64,000 nt of DNA from positions 55,547,001 through 55,611,000 of the forward strand of contig NC_069363.1 of the NCBI RefSeq assembly GCF_021730395.1, written 5' to 3'. Each line of letters begins with the position of its first letter. The first letter of the stretch is position 1. Of the stretch, positions 36,445 to 48,593 are shown piece after piece. The position numbers were made by a program, and so were the translations under genes. The DNA is from Mercenaria mercenaria (taxonomy: Eukaryota; Mollusca; Bivalvia; Venerida; Veneridae). Below the pieces are notes generated by a model, which saw only the letters and a list, made by a program, of their open reading frames with translations, had not been told where the DNA came from and made no database searches.

Positions 36445-39020
36445 ATTCAGACAGAAATCTCCTCAAATATAATCTTCAGAGAAATTAGGCGCCTACACGT
36501 CTGTTGTCCCGAGACAATTTCTTCCTCTTTTCACATGTTAAGAGATTATATACAATGTAAGACACGATGAATTTGTGAAATAAAATTGAATTATATTGTA
36601 CCTCAGTTTTACTCCTCTATTTTAACTTCCCAAATGATTTTACAAGAACATTATCAAGTCTTTTGCATTTCTGTAACGAAACCGCATATGTAGTTATTGC
36701 CGTTGATTTATTGTTGTTTTTTTCTATTTCACACCAACTTTTTTTATCCGCTTATCCAATGGCAAAATTTTATTTTTCTATCTCTACAAATGCCCTTCTA
36801 AAGTTCTCTAAACACCATTCTAACTATCTCTTTTTAGTATCCCATCGTGATACAATTTATAGTCCTATTTTGGCTTTACAAATATATATATAATAAGTTG
36901 CAGATCAAATTTTCTCAAATACAAACTCTTTTTCAGATGATCCCTAGCTACTGTCTGACATTAGCTCAGTATATTCGTTTTATTATTACTACTATCCCCG
37001 CTCTTTAATGAAAGCTCGACATACACACTTGAGAATATTCCATACCATCTGACGATTTAAAGAAATAAAAGAAATCTATACACAATATTCGGTGGAGCTC
37101 CCTTGCTCCTACTTCTGTGACAGTCTCACACAGAGTTTTTATTGACAAATATTCCAAATTCTCATTCGGTTTGGCACAGATCTGTACTCCTCTCAGATAA
37201 AATCAATGGCTGGCATAGAACTGTCTCCGGGCGTTGAGACTACGTGCATATTCTCGTACATGGAAGCCGATCAACTTACAGGCCAGATCAAATGTTTTGA
37301 GATTAAGAGACCGTGTTAATCTGATATTTCGGGGATCAATGGATTATACACATGTAAGATTACCAAATGTAAAGAATATGTTAACAGAAACTATTGATTC
37401 CTTATACGAAATAACTTAATGAAGAAAACTTTAAGTAAAAATTAAGACAAATGCCGAGTGTTAACTTTTTCTTCTTCATATATTGAATACTATTTTATTT
37501 TTCAACATATAGTAGCGCACTCGAAGCGGGATAGTTAAAATAAGAGAGGGGAAAATTATTTAATTTTTGCAATTTTTATACTAATTTTTCTCATACGGTC
37601 GTGCTTTATCATTATCGTTATCATGCGGATTCAACGGCACAGACTGATTATTTTTTTCCACACTTAGTGCAAATCATCACATAAAAATGTGCCGATGTAT
37701 TGATATTAGTATTAGGTCTATTATTATTACTTTTATACAGCTGAGGGAATAAGGCGAAGCAAAACTTAATTATATGATCGCAAATACAGAACTGACATTT
37801 TTTCTCACTCTGCCTTAATAGTTACCATGGTTTCCGTGACGACCAACTCCTATTAATTCCTTCTTTTCAAATGCTAGTACGAACGATATATAACATTGAA
37901 CGAAGCAAGCGGGATGTCTTTCTTTTCTGTCAGCTACATATCTCATGCTGATAGCAAAATATTTGATTTTTCCATATTTGTTGGGAAATGGAAATATATT
38001 TGTTGGGAAATGGAAATATATCTGTTCTTCATCCTGTAAATCTGTAAAGAAGCGTATTAGATCTAAGGAGAGGTTAAAAGTTTACTGTACGAGGATTTGT
38101 AATCCTGATGTTATTATAACAAGGCTCTATATCCAGAATTCATTAACATTGTTATTAATGTATCATTCTACTGCAGTCTTACCTCAATTAGCAATTAGCC
38201 GGTTAATTAGCGGACAAATATACAATTACGCCCAGTTACCTCCACGTTTCTAGAATCATAATTACATCTAGGCGAACAATGCAAGTCATTTATTAAGTTT
38301 ATCTATATAAATATACATAGAATAATTATAATATTATATAAGTCTAAACATGATCTGACCGGTGACTGACTTGGCTAAAAATGATCTTTTTTTTTTAAAT
38401 TGAAGTTTTATCATATTACGAACATTAGAACATGAGTTTTTGTTTCTTAAGTATTTAAAAAAAACGTGTGTGGAACGGGAATTGAGCTCACGTTGCCTCG
38501 GCAATAAACTTTCCTTTCATCTTGACAAACACTAAATGTGATTAAGGTAGTTTACCTTCGAGAACCCGTGATTCAGAATGGAAAAGTTCATAACCTTCTA
38601 GTAGCCGTCTTAAGAAATATGTCAATAAATTCCTGATATTTTTTTTATTGTCGTACGATCTGGAGTTCAGTTCCTTCGAGACGTTCAGATCAAACTGGTG
38701 GACAATTTTAGCAGATATATAATAATACGCAAATATGAAACCGTACGCGTACACGTATTCTGTATTGTTCGTTTGAATGCACGTTTATACTAAAACTTCT
38801 TTTTGGACATGTTTATCAGATCCTTTAACGAGTTATTTAATTTTGTTATTACCTCCCTTTTAGAAATGTTTTTCTCTAATGCTATTGCGATTATCTACAC
38901 TTCTAAAGATCAATTTATACGAAGCTGTTTTCATACTCAGACAGTCCGTTCTAAAACATCAGCTGAATATTTTAGCTACTTTATATTTGTAGGCCTACAG
39001 CCAACAGAGGGAAGGTAAAC
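36445..39020. other. intergenic, nothing firmly recognised
   Basis: AT-rich. A 21-bp direct duplication (tttgttgggaaatggaaata) lies at about 37976-38020. A possible transposon end (ttaaggtagtttaccttcga) lies near 38540. No supported exon was found. Confidence 0.4.
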
Positions 39021-39181
39021 ATTTTCAGACAAAGATCAGCCTGCACGTCCGTGCAGGTTGACAGTGGTCTACACTGTTCGCTATTCAGTCCGTAAATTTT
39101 CACTGAACACACCTTCGAATGATAAATGGTATTGCCCAAACTGAATGATGGACCAGTCCATTTTAGAAATTTAGCAAGCTA
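39021..39181 (+). repeat. ttaacccttagcctgct element, left-truncated copy
   Basis: Keeps gatcagcctgcacgtccgtg, the ctgttcgctattcagt block and ccagtccattttagaaattt. It shares the orientation of the 56674 copy. Confidence 0.75.
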
Positions 39182-39734
39182 TAGGTTAAAAGTGTCGAGT
39201 CAAGAAATATCTGAAAATTTTGCTGCCGTCGTTTCAATATTCTTATACTCCTATACCCAAAGTATGTTTAATACATTTATATTTCATTCTGTCTTGGTTT
39301 TACCGGTTATATATTTGTATATATCAGACAGTACTATCATGTTAAAGCTACTCGCCCACAGTTTGGGTGAAATTTTTGAACATGTTCGTTTCCACCAACT
39401 TGGCATAAAATGAAAATTGATAATGAAAAGTGATAAAACGAATGAAAATAAAAGTTAGATACTGGTAAAATTGCAAGAAGAATGTATTTTTTTCTGCATT
39501 GTTTCAAAACCGCTGCAACGGTTTACTACCTTCTGCACAATATTTTTGGTTATTTATAAGAATATCTTGCAAAAGTCTTATGTTTCAGTTCTGTTGGTGG
39601 TGCTCTCTAGTTTTTCTTGAGTCCAGAAAAAAGGTCAGCTTCGCGGACAAACCAAGAGTTACTGCCAATTAGAAATCTGGCCTAAATATCCCAAGTTATA
39701 GTTGATTTATTTATTTTATTTTGTTGGTTTTAAC

Positions 39735-39975
39735 GCTTTGATAGTGAAGTAAGACCCAAGGTGCCCCTCCGTGCATTATTTCATCACGAGCGGGCACCTG
39801 GGTAGAACCACCGACGTTCCGTAAGCCAGTTGGATGGCTTCTTCACATAAAGAATATTCAACGCCCGAGTGAGGCTTGAACCCACACCGATGAGGGGTAA
39901 GTGGTGAACCCACACCGATGAGGGGTAAGTGGTTTGAAGTCAGCGACCTTAACCACTCGGCCACTGAGGCCCCAC
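39735..39975 (-). mobile_element. tRNA-derived SINE with an internal 28-bp duplication
   Basis: On the minus strand the head reads gtggccgagtggttaagg, a tRNA A box of Leu/Ser type. A B box follows (gggttcaagcctcactcg), then a body with gaagccatccaactggctta. The B-box region gaacccacaccgatgagggg is present twice in tandem (39876-39904 and 39905-39932). A fragment of the same head is at about 41005-41046. Confidence 0.8.
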
Positions 39976-40461
39976 GTTCTAGTTGAGGATTCTCATATTT
40001 AAATACAATGTATGCTTCAAGTAATTCCGAAGCACTGTGGTTAAAGCCTTTTTCATTCGGTTTGCTGTAATTCTCTTTTACCATTTTTTTCGGGGCGTTT
40101 TATTTAAACCCAGCTGGGACCACTATTATTGTCCCACCTTTTTTCCACCTTTAAAACATTATTCTAATTGATTGTTGCACAAATTTATATGAACAACAAC
40201 AACAACAACAACAACTTTTTTTACAAAATGGTAAGGATATTGAACATGGATCTACTATGAAAAATCTGGTAATGGTTGATCTGAGGTCTGATTCTTTGAA
40301 AATCTAGGAAGAACTTCTGATTTTTTAACGTAATGGGTTGTAATATAACTTGGCCTGTAGCATTATAAGGTCCTCTCCAAATTTTGTTTAAATGATTGCA
40401 CGTAAGAACGACTTCCTCTAATCTTTTTATCATTTTAAATTTATCGCATTGTATGCCATCA

Positions 40462-40612
40462 AATAAAAATAATAATAACAATAATGATAATAATTATAAT
40501 GATGATGATGATGATGATGACAACGACGGCGACGACGATAATGATGATAATAATTGTAATAATAATAATTGTTATAATTATTGTTATTAATACTATTATT
40601 GTTATTATAAAA
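40462..40612 (+). repeat. AAT/GAT/GAC microsatellite
   Basis: A compound trinucleotide tract (aataat, gatgatgat, gacgacgat, then aataataatt). An open frame of Asn and Asp across it is a by-product. Confidence 0.95.
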
Positions 40613-41475
40613 GTATACATGTATTTATAAAATTGCATTTCAAGTATTTCAGATTAATGTATTAGTTTTTTTTTAATGTAGGCTAAATCTGTCTGTATAT
40701 ATTTCCTGACTTCCAAATGAATAACCCATAGAAGCATTCATGCTAACTGACATCCCGAGAGCCTGAAAAAATGTCATTATTTGATGAGATTAGCTGTCTG
40801 AAGTATTTCTTATTGTAGTAGATTCTATTTGCAATATGGAGTAGGCTGCAGAGTTGCATTCTTCTTTCCCCGGAAACATTAACTCAAAACCCTTTTGATG
40901 CTTGCATGGTCGGTCCCGTTTTCGCATATCAACATCAAACCTAAAGTCCGAAGGGTTCGGACATTGGAAGACATTCAAGCGAAGTTTCTGGGGCAAGATT
41001 AGTGATTCAGTCAGTGACCTTAACCGCTCGGGCACGGAGGCCCCACTCAAGTTTTGGGTAGCCCAGCTAATCTGTGTTGAGAGACAGACCGGTCAAGGAC
41101 CGGCAATACATATATGAGTTTTTAGTTGAATTCGATTATGAATGTATCACACCTTTTCCATGCAGTATAAGAATAAGGGAGGTAACTGCAAAATACTTCC
41201 GGGAGTATATACACAAAGTTGTTGTGTCTCGTGATATATCACAAATTTCCGGAGAAAGATGAGGAGGAAGTGGAATTTCGTCGAAACGTATCGAATCATT
41301 GTGTAAATGGCTGACTTTACTGCGGATGTTACATTTCTAAACTGCTGCTAACGACTCTGTTAAAATACGAAAAATTAAACGGACACAGCCAAAGAGCAGT
41401 TTGTTTACACTTTATATACTGTTCGAAAAAGGTGTAGATACAAGTTTAGTGACCATGCTCGAGACTTTGACCTGG
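40613..41475. other. 5' flank of glucosylceramidase A
   Basis: Contains a SINE head fragment (cttaaccgctcgggcacgga near 41020-41045) and otherwise unremarkable sequence. No separate gene is supported. Confidence 0.4.
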
Positions 41476-41478
41476 AGA

Positions 41479-41495
41479 AGATAAGATAAAGATAG
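41479..41495 (+). promoter_or_regulatory. cluster of three GATA-type motifs before GBA-A
   Basis: The string agataagataaagatag contains three overlapping or adjacent WGATAR sites, 16 bp before the start codon. It is preceded by ttgacctgg, a nuclear-receptor-like half site. It could be promoter or 5' untranslated DNA; the transcription start is not known. A second GATA cluster lies between the other two glucosylceramidase genes. Confidence 0.35.
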
Positions 41496-41510
41496 TACAA
41501 CCTTAGTTTA

Positions 41511-43106
41511 ATGAAGTGTTCAATGAAAATGGGAGCTTACAATTTCCTCCTCTGTTTGACGTTAACTTCGTTTGGGGTGGCGTTCGATTCCCCGTGTGTT
41601 CCACGCAGTTTTGGTCAAGATTCAATCGTATGTGTATGTAATGCCACATATTGTGACACATTTGAAAACAAGGAGCCGAAACAACCGGGACCGGCAAACC
41701 CGATCCCGTACTTCGATGCTGTTGTTACCACAAGGGACGGACTTCGGATGGTGCGGCGGTCGGGATCTTTTGGGGCGCCACCCAGTGAAGAGAATGTCTT
41801 TAAAGTTGGAACTACTACTGGGCAGACGATTATTGGTTTTGGTGGGGCTTTTACAGACGCAGCAACAATCACTATGAACAGTTTGTCTAAAGCAGCTCGG
41901 AGTAATCTCTTATCCACATACTTTTCATCGGCGGGGAATGAATATAATATAGGACGTATTCCAATGGCAAGTTGTGACTTTTCTAAACGTATCTATTCTT
42001 ATGACGATACTGAGGGGGATTTGACACTTTCAAATTTTACTCTCGTCGACGAAGACGTTTTATACAAGATTCCGGCTATCAAGGACGCTATGTCTTTCAG
42101 TAAAAGAAATATTTCGCTGTTTGGAAGTCCTTGGAGTTCACCTTACTGGATGAAAACTAACAACAATATGACAGGCAAGGGGACTATCAAAGGCGAACCT
42201 GGCGGACCATATTTCAAAGCATGGGCGAACTATTTTGTGAAATTTCTGCAAGCATATAAAAGCCATGGTATAGATATTTGGGGTCTGACGGCCCAAAACG
42301 AACCCTTTGACGGTATGATTACCGGATTCTCATTCCAGTGCCTCGGTTGGACCCCGGAGCTTCAGAGAGACTTTATCGCAAAAGATTTAGGCCCTGCTCT
42401 CGAGAAAAATGGATTTGGACACGTGAAATTGATGATTCTTGATGATCAGAGGATTTTCTTGCCGCTTTGGCCGGAAGTGGTATTGAAAGATCCGAATGCA
42501 GCCAAATATATATCCGGAATAGCCATCCACTGGTATGCGGACTTATTTATTCCTACGTCAGCTTTAGACCTGACCTACCAGAAATTCGGACAGGATTACT
42601 TCATTTTGAATACAGAGGCTTGCGAGCAAGATTTAGTGAATAAGAACAAATCCGTTTTGCTGGGAAACTGGTACCGCGGGGAGCATTACTTCTATGACAT
42701 CATGCAAGACTTAAGGCACGGAGTAACGGGTTGGGTGGATTGGAATATGGCACTTAATATGCAAGGCGGACCCAACTGGGAAAACAATCGTGCCGATAGT
42801 CCGATCATTGTCAATGCTGCTAAAGATGAATTTTACAAACAACCGATGTTCTATGCAATGGGACATTTCAGCAAATTCGTGGAGCCCGGCATGAAACTTC
42901 TTCACCATGAAGCAAATGTGACTGAAGATTCCGGGGTGGAAGCGTTATTCTTCATCCGAGATAATCGTTTCGTAACTGCCAACTTTGTAAATATAAATGA
43001 ATTGGGGTTGAATATCACTGTAAGTGATCCACTTACAGCAGGGAACAATTTTAAGTTTGAAATTCCGCCTAAAAGTTTCGTAACATTCCGCTGGTGGAGG
43101 TATTGA
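41511..43106 (+). CDS. lysosomal glucosylceramidase A (GH30), intronless
   Basis: Predicted lysosomal acid glucosylceramidase, which hydrolyses glucosylceramide to glucose and ceramide. It has 531 residues in one uninterrupted exon, close to the 536 of human GBA1. A signal peptide spans about residues 1-25. The mature part opens like the human enzyme with PCVPRSFG, then VCVCNATYCDTF, keeping the four N-terminal cysteines. The GH30 barrel follows, with GFGGAFTDAA, GRIPMASCDFS and SPYWMKTNNN. The acid/base glutamate is E264 in LTAQNEP and the nucleophile is E369 in LNTEACEQ. The WVDWNMALNMQGGPNW loop and the FYKQPMFYAMGHFSKF block are conserved. It should be active. The two upstream in-frame ATGs (codons 1 and 5) are near-equivalent starts. 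Confidence 0.93.
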   Translation: MKCSMKMGAYNFLLCLTLTSFGVAFDSPCVPRSFGQDSIVCVCNATYCDTFENKEPKQPGPANPIPYFDAVVTTRDGLRMVRRSGSFGAPPSEENVFKVGTTTGQTIIGFGGAFTDAATITMNSLSKAARSNLLSTYFSSAGNEYNIGRIPMASCDFSKRIYSYDDTEGDLTLSNFTLVDEDVLYKIPAIKDAMSFSKRNISLFGSPWSSPYWMKTNNNMTGKGTIKGEPGGPYFKAWANYFVKFLQAYKSHGIDIWGLTAQNEPFDGMITGFSFQCLGWTPELQRDFIAKDLGPALEKNGFGHVKLMILDDQRIFLPLWPEVVLKDPNAAKYISGIAIHWYADLFIPTSALDLTYQKFGQDYFILNTEACEQDLVNKNKSVLLGNWYRGEHYFYDIMQDLRHGVTGWVDWNMALNMQGGPNWENNRADSPIIVNAAKDEFYKQPMFYAMGHFSKFVEPGMKLLHHEANVTEDSGVEALFFIRDNRFVTANFVNINELGLNITVSDPLTAGNNFKFEIPPKSFVTFRWWRY

Positions 43107-45229
43107 GGTCGGATCTGCTCAGTATTATTAAAACTGTGATAAAACCGACCTTTTTGATATTTTAAAAACATTCATCCACAGTTCGCTTTCTAAAATGTTG
43201 TGACTTCTTATCTGTATGATAAATGTTATCTTTTTTAATTTTGACTTTTCAGCAATACAAAATGTTAAAAGTTCAAGCCGATTTTATTTCTTTGCTAGTG
43301 GTACACACTGTTCCAAATTTATTCTTTATTTATTTACGCTGATCATCTCTCATTTTAACTATATATTTTGTCAACAGAAACAGTGTTTGTATTGTTGCAA
43401 ACAATCTCCCGGATAAAACCGGGGGAAACATTGGCGTTCTTCTAGCTCTTCGATGTCCGTCCGCAAACTGGATCATGTGGTAACTTTAACAATACATAAA
43501 GTATTTAACTGGAACTTGGTATTGTAATTAAGAACCACACTGACATTGTTCATGCCCTTTAGTTTAGTTGCTAGGTCGAAAATATGTTGTCATGTTTAAA
43601 ATTATGACTGTTTGTGATAATTGTTTGTCTGCGAAAGTTTGATCCTATACTGACCAGAAAAGTGTATGAGAATTAATGAAAAGCCCATAAAAGGCATAAG
43701 CTCGTCCTTTTATTTGATTGCTATGTAAACAAATATAGTTGCTATAACAACAAGTACTAGTACCTTAAATATGAAAAAAAATGGATCCTATCATTACTTA
43801 GAAAATGAAAGAAATTGTTTCATGCAATATGGTTCAGAGATAGGAGGCAATATGTATAGAGAGTATATATACGGCTGTCCGTAAAATGTTCGTTCTTCAA
43901 TCACAAAGGGTGTAATCTGCCTGAATTTAAGAAAAATAACAGTGTTATATTTTATAAACCTTGTTTCTGGGTAGAAGGAGATATAAAGATTATATGCATC
44001 ACTTAATTTTGCTCATATTTATATCTGTTGGTCGGTTTGCCTGTGTATGTCTGTCAGAAAAGATGGATCCTGAGATATTTGTAAATTACATTCGGAACCG
44101 TTTTATGCTCCACCTTTATTTGTTTTTCTGGAGGAGAGGCACTTGGAGTTGACTGTGTCCGTCCGTCCGACCGAATTTGTGTCGTGCTTATCTCAAAAAG
44201 TATTTGACCCATAGTCATCAAACATCGCAGAATTATCATTCAGCATGTGAAGTTGTGCATCTGGTGTTTTTATTTGAATTTCACACAGTCAGACTAGAGT
44301 TATGGCCCTTGACTTAGACAAAAATATGCATGAAAAGGGGGCCAAAAGTTTGCGTCGCATGTATCTCAGAAAGTATTTGACTTAGACTCATAAAACATCA
44401 AAAGATTGTTATGTAGCACCTAGTGTTCTGTTTGGGATTTTACTCAGCAAGATCAGAGTTATGGTCGGGTCATCCAACATCGACTTCTAAACAAATACAC
44501 ATTAAGTGCTTAACAGTTTGTATTGCATATATCTTAAAACGCATTTGTCCTAGTCTTGAAAACATGCGCAGTGACACGGAAAAGCGGATGGGGTTTCTGT
44601 GTCAATCTAGTTTAGAAGGCAATCTAGAGATCTAGAGGTATGTCCGCCCTTTAGTCACAGAGATATATCCTGGTATAACTTCAAAAGAGATTTATTTATG
44701 AAACCAGGTGTGCAATTTGGAAAATATGCAGGTCCCTTTTGAAAATGGAAATATTCTGAGTAAGCATTTTATAAAAATTTTGTAACACCTAAAATTGGTG
44801 GCGCAATAGCAACAAAAACTATATTCCGATAGGGGATTTCAGTTGCTTGGTAATAGTATTGTCTTTCGGAAGATGCAATTAATCCGTAATGAATTATAGC
44901 ATAGTTGGTACAACACTTAGATCATCAGCAATGTCTTTAACACACAAAACATGGTGATTCAACATATACGTTGATGCACGTTTTACAGTATTAACTGTAA
45001 GCAACTGAAATTATTTAAATTTCATGGTCTACTCTACTTTTTTCAAGGTCACCGAACCCCTATCGACGGGGGAAGAGTGGGGTGGCGTACACCCCATTCT
45101 GCAACGTCGAAAATTCGTATTACTCCAAAACGACATACAAGCCCTTTCAGATTTGCTTCGGACAAAGTTAGCCTCTCGCTACGACCCCGGTTTTGTGTTG
45201 TATTGCTTATTTAGGTCGACTTTTCGTTG
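43107..45229. other. intergenic, mainly repeats
   Basis: From about 44130 to 44500 there is an interspersed repeat with aaagtatttgacccatagtc and gttatggcccttgacttaga, the same family as 26600-26880. The remainder shows nothing recognisable. Confidence 0.5.
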
Positions 45230-46040
45230 TCCGATAGTCCGAGCTATTCTACTCACCCTGGCGTCGGCGCCGGCATCACACCTTGATTAAAGTTTTGCAT
45301 GCAAGTGCGTATATCTGCCATTTAAAGGCATACAACTTTGAAACTTATTTTTTAGCTCACCTGAGCATGTGAGTTTTTCTGATCCCTCGATGTCCGGCGT
45401 CTGTCTGTCGTCTGTCTGTCTGTCCGTCAACATTTAGCTTGTGTCAAGTTGACTTTAGATCAAGTTTGAATGTGGGTCATCTGGGGTCAAAAACTAGGTC
45501 ACTAGGTCAAATCAAAGGAAAACCTTGTGTATGTGATAGAGGCTGTATTTTTCAATTGATCTTCATGAAATTTGGTCAGAATGATTGTCTTGATAAAATC
45601 TATGTCAAGTTCGAATATGGGTCATCTGGGGTCAAAAACTAGGTCACTAGGTCAAATAAAAAAAATACTTGTGTTTGCTCCAATTTTAATGATACTTAGT
45701 CAGAATATTTTTTTCCATGCAATCACTAGGTCTATGTTTACACTGTAATGGTGTATTATGGTGTGTTTTTCAGGTGAGCGACCTAGGGCCATCTTGGCCC
45801 TCTTGTTTTCCCTTTTTCTAGGTCAATGACGATACTCACTGGATCAAGTCCCGTAACTCTGACATGTGTTTTGGCCAAATTATGCCCCCTTTTGGAGTTA
45901 AAGTTTTGTATGCAATCTCCAAAACTAATGCAGATATTGAATTAAAACTTCACATGTGTCTTTGGGGTTATAGAACTAGGTGATGGCATCAAGTCCCATA
46001 ACTCTGACATGTATTTTGGCCAAACTTTATGTTACGGAAA
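45230..46040 (+). repeat. nested repeat elements (tagctcgac and tagctcacctgag families)
   Basis: A ggcgtcggcgccggcatc header at about 45260 belongs to the family at 32101. It is interrupted at about 45352 by an element that opens tagctcacctgagcatgtga and closes ggtgagcgacctagggccat and cttggccctcttgttt at about 45808. Beyond that the first family resumes (cccgtaactctgacatgt). The order shows insertion of the second family into the first. Confidence 0.75.
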
Positions 46041-46204
46041 CACATGAGAATTTGCTGTTTTTACTACTTTTTACGATGAAAATCGAAAAGCGTTTGTCAC
46101 GCTTTTACTCAAGGTAAACTGTCTCGATTATAAATATCTATATTTTGAAGTCATTATTCACTACTTCAGCTACAGCGGTATAGGTTACGACGACGCGAAA
46201 ATGT

Positions 46205-46370
46205 CTTTATTACCGCGGCGGTCCGGGATTCGATTCCCGACGCGGTCATCTTTTTTTCTTGATTCGGAATTTTTAAAATATTTTAGGAACAAAAATTCAT
46301 ATTCTAATGTTCATAATATGACCAAAACTTCAATTTGAAAGAAAGATTATTTTTAGCCAAATCTGAAGGC
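46205..46370 (+). repeat. tRNA-like B-box repeat, copy 2
   Basis: Shares the gattcgattcccgacgcgg B-box region and about 160 bp downstream with 7436-7602, including gttcataatatgaccaaa and tttttagccaaa. Confidence 0.7.
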
Positions 46371-46724
46371 ATGCTGCTTTAAAACAAAAACAGTGATGTC
46401 ACCGCACATTAACGTGACGTCATTCTAGAGTAAGAGAGTTTTAACAGAGAAAATCATATTAAAATCTGCGATAAACAACGGTTGGCGCGAGGACTGGTAA
46501 GAGAGCATTATGACATCAATTATGATGTCAAAATGCGACATGACGTCTGGTTCATTACAACTCGAATAAATGAAGCCCAGCATATTTTACCAAAATATTT
46601 CTATGAACATGTAAGACTGAAAATAATCAAGGCCTTCGAGTGGTTTGTCATATCGCGGTTCAGAGTTTAGATGCGCTGGAATTGAACCACGAGGGCGTTA
46701 ACACACACAGTTTGCGTCTGCTGT

Positions 46725-47823
46725 TTAGCTCACCTGAGCAATGAGTTATTGTGATCGCTCAATGTCCGGCGTCCGTCGTCTGTCTGTCGTCCGTCAACAT
46801 TTGGCTGGTGTATGCGATAGAGGCTGTATTTTTAACTGAACTTCATGAAATTTTATCAGAATAATTATCTTGATGAAATCTAGGTCAATTTCGAAAACGG
46901 GTCATCTGGGGTCAGAATATAGGTCACTAGGTCAAATCAAAGAAAAACCTTGTGTATGCAATAGAGGCTGTATTTTTCAATTGAACTTCATGAAATTTGG
47001 TCAGAATGATTGCCTTGATGAAATCTAGGTCGAGTGTGAATATGGGTTATCTGGGGTTAAAAAGTAGGTCACTAGGTCAAATCAAAGAAACCCTTGTGTA
47101 TGCGATAGAGGCTGTATTTTTCAATTGATCTTCATGAAGTAAAATCAGAATGATTGCCTTGATGAGTTCTAGGTCGAGTTCGAATATGAGCCATCTGGGG
47201 TCAAAAAGTAGGTCACTAGGTCAAATCAAAGAAAAACATTGTGTATGCAAAAGAAGCTGTATTTTTCAATTGATCTTCATAAAATTTGGTCAGAATGATT
47301 GCCTTGATGAAATCTAGGTCGATTTCGAATATGGATTATCTGGGATCAAAAAGTAGGTCACTAGTTCAAATCAAAGAAAAACCTTGTGTATGCAATAGAG
47401 GCTGTATTTTTCAATTGATCTTCATGAAATTTGGTCAGAATGATTGCCTTGATTAAGTCTAGGCCGAGTGTGAATATGGATCATCTGGGTCAAAAATTAG
47501 GTCACTAGGTCAAATCAAAGAAAAACATTGTGTATGCGATAGTGGCTGTATTTTTCAATTGATCTTCATGAAGTTTGGTCAGAATGATAGCCTTGATGAA
47601 ACCTAGGTCAAGTTTGAATATGGGTCAACTTGGATCAAAAACAAGGTCACTAGGTCATATCAAAGAAAATACTTGTTTAAACTCGAGAGACCACATTTTG
47701 GTCCAATCCTAATGAAAACTGGCCAGAATATTTCTTTCCATGAAATCATTAGGTCAAACCTGTTTACACTGTTATAGTATGTTTCTCAGGTGAGAGACCT
47801 AGGGCCATCTTGGCCCTCTTGTT
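46725..47823 (+). repeat. tandem element, ~145-bp units, tagctcacctgagc to cttgttt
   Basis: Opens with tagctcacctgagcaatgag and a tctgtctgtcgtccgtc block. It carries about six units recognised by aggtcactaggtcaaatcaa at about 46921, 47067, 47211, 47354 and 47500, and closes with ccatcttggccctcttgttt. Opening and closing words match those of the 45352 element. Confidence 0.88.
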
Positions 47824-48593
47824 TTAAATAGGAAAATAAATCGTGTCGCATTTTTTGTAAATTATTTCATATAATTCAACTTCGTTAAAATGTTCTTATT
47901 TTGTTGATTTTTATTGAATAATGCTGTACAATACTGTAGGCCTACGGTTATATAGATGTAAATGTATGTGTATTGCAACTTATATATACACATAATATAA
48001 GTCCCCTGCTGGTGTTTCGCTGGACGAGACCTGTCATCCGTCAGTCTGTCACACAAAGTAGTATCCTGCGATATGTGTAAAAGTACAAGCCATCTTTTCA
48101 TACAACTTATTTAATGCGTAGAAGGCATCATGGCAATTTGGAGAATATGTATGCCCCTTTATTTTGTTACTATGGCAAAAATGTGGTTAGATTCTACTGT
48201 GGCAACAAACAGTAAAAACTATGACAAAAAAGAAACAGAGAGTGCGATTCTTCGGTAACATTATTGCTTAGCGAGTGTTGCTATATTTATACTCCAACAA
48301 CAGTAGTGTTGAATATATTACTTTATTCTATACCTATTTTCTTATATTTTTGTATTGTATTGTTGTATTGTATTGTATCGTATCGTATTACACCACTGTA
48401 TTTCATTGTATTGTGTTACATATTAACGACGTTGTTAAAGGTTTTCATGATAATACATGACGCATCATACACATGGTATACAAAAAGGCCATGACGTGTT
48501 TAATCAGCTAAATGGATCGGATATTTTTAAACACGCAAAACTTCACATTGTTGCCGTTCTCTGAAACAAAAAAAAAAAACTACAATGTATTGA
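47824..48593. other. spacer downstream of glucosylceramidase B
   Basis: AT-rich, with TA-rich and tattgtattg simple repeats near 47980 and 48350-48420. No gene is supported. Confidence 0.5.

Noticed and set aside
37945-38253. 102-codon plus-strand frame
   Set aside because: It contains an exact 21-bp direct duplication, has no domain and lies in AT-rich spacer.
38542-38754. 70-codon minus-strand frame with plausible protein-like composition
   Set aside because: No splice support or start context, and it begins at a transposon-end-like word (taaggtagt), so a repeat origin is more likely.
39930-39975. tRNA-Ser/Leu gene suggested by gtggccgagtggttaagg
   Set aside because: The head continues into a SINE body, contains a duplicated B-box region and has no complete acceptor stem.
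39776-40084. 102-codon minus-strand frame beginning with low-complexity sequence
   Set aside because: It runs through the SINE at 39735-39975, including the tRNA-like head, so it is not a gene.
40396-40590. Asn/Asp-rich open frame
   Set aside because: It is the translation of a trinucleotide microsatellite.
41572-41917. Frames of about 100 codons overlapping the start of glucosylceramidase A
   Set aside because: Shadows of the real GH30 frame; similar shadows occur over genes B and C.
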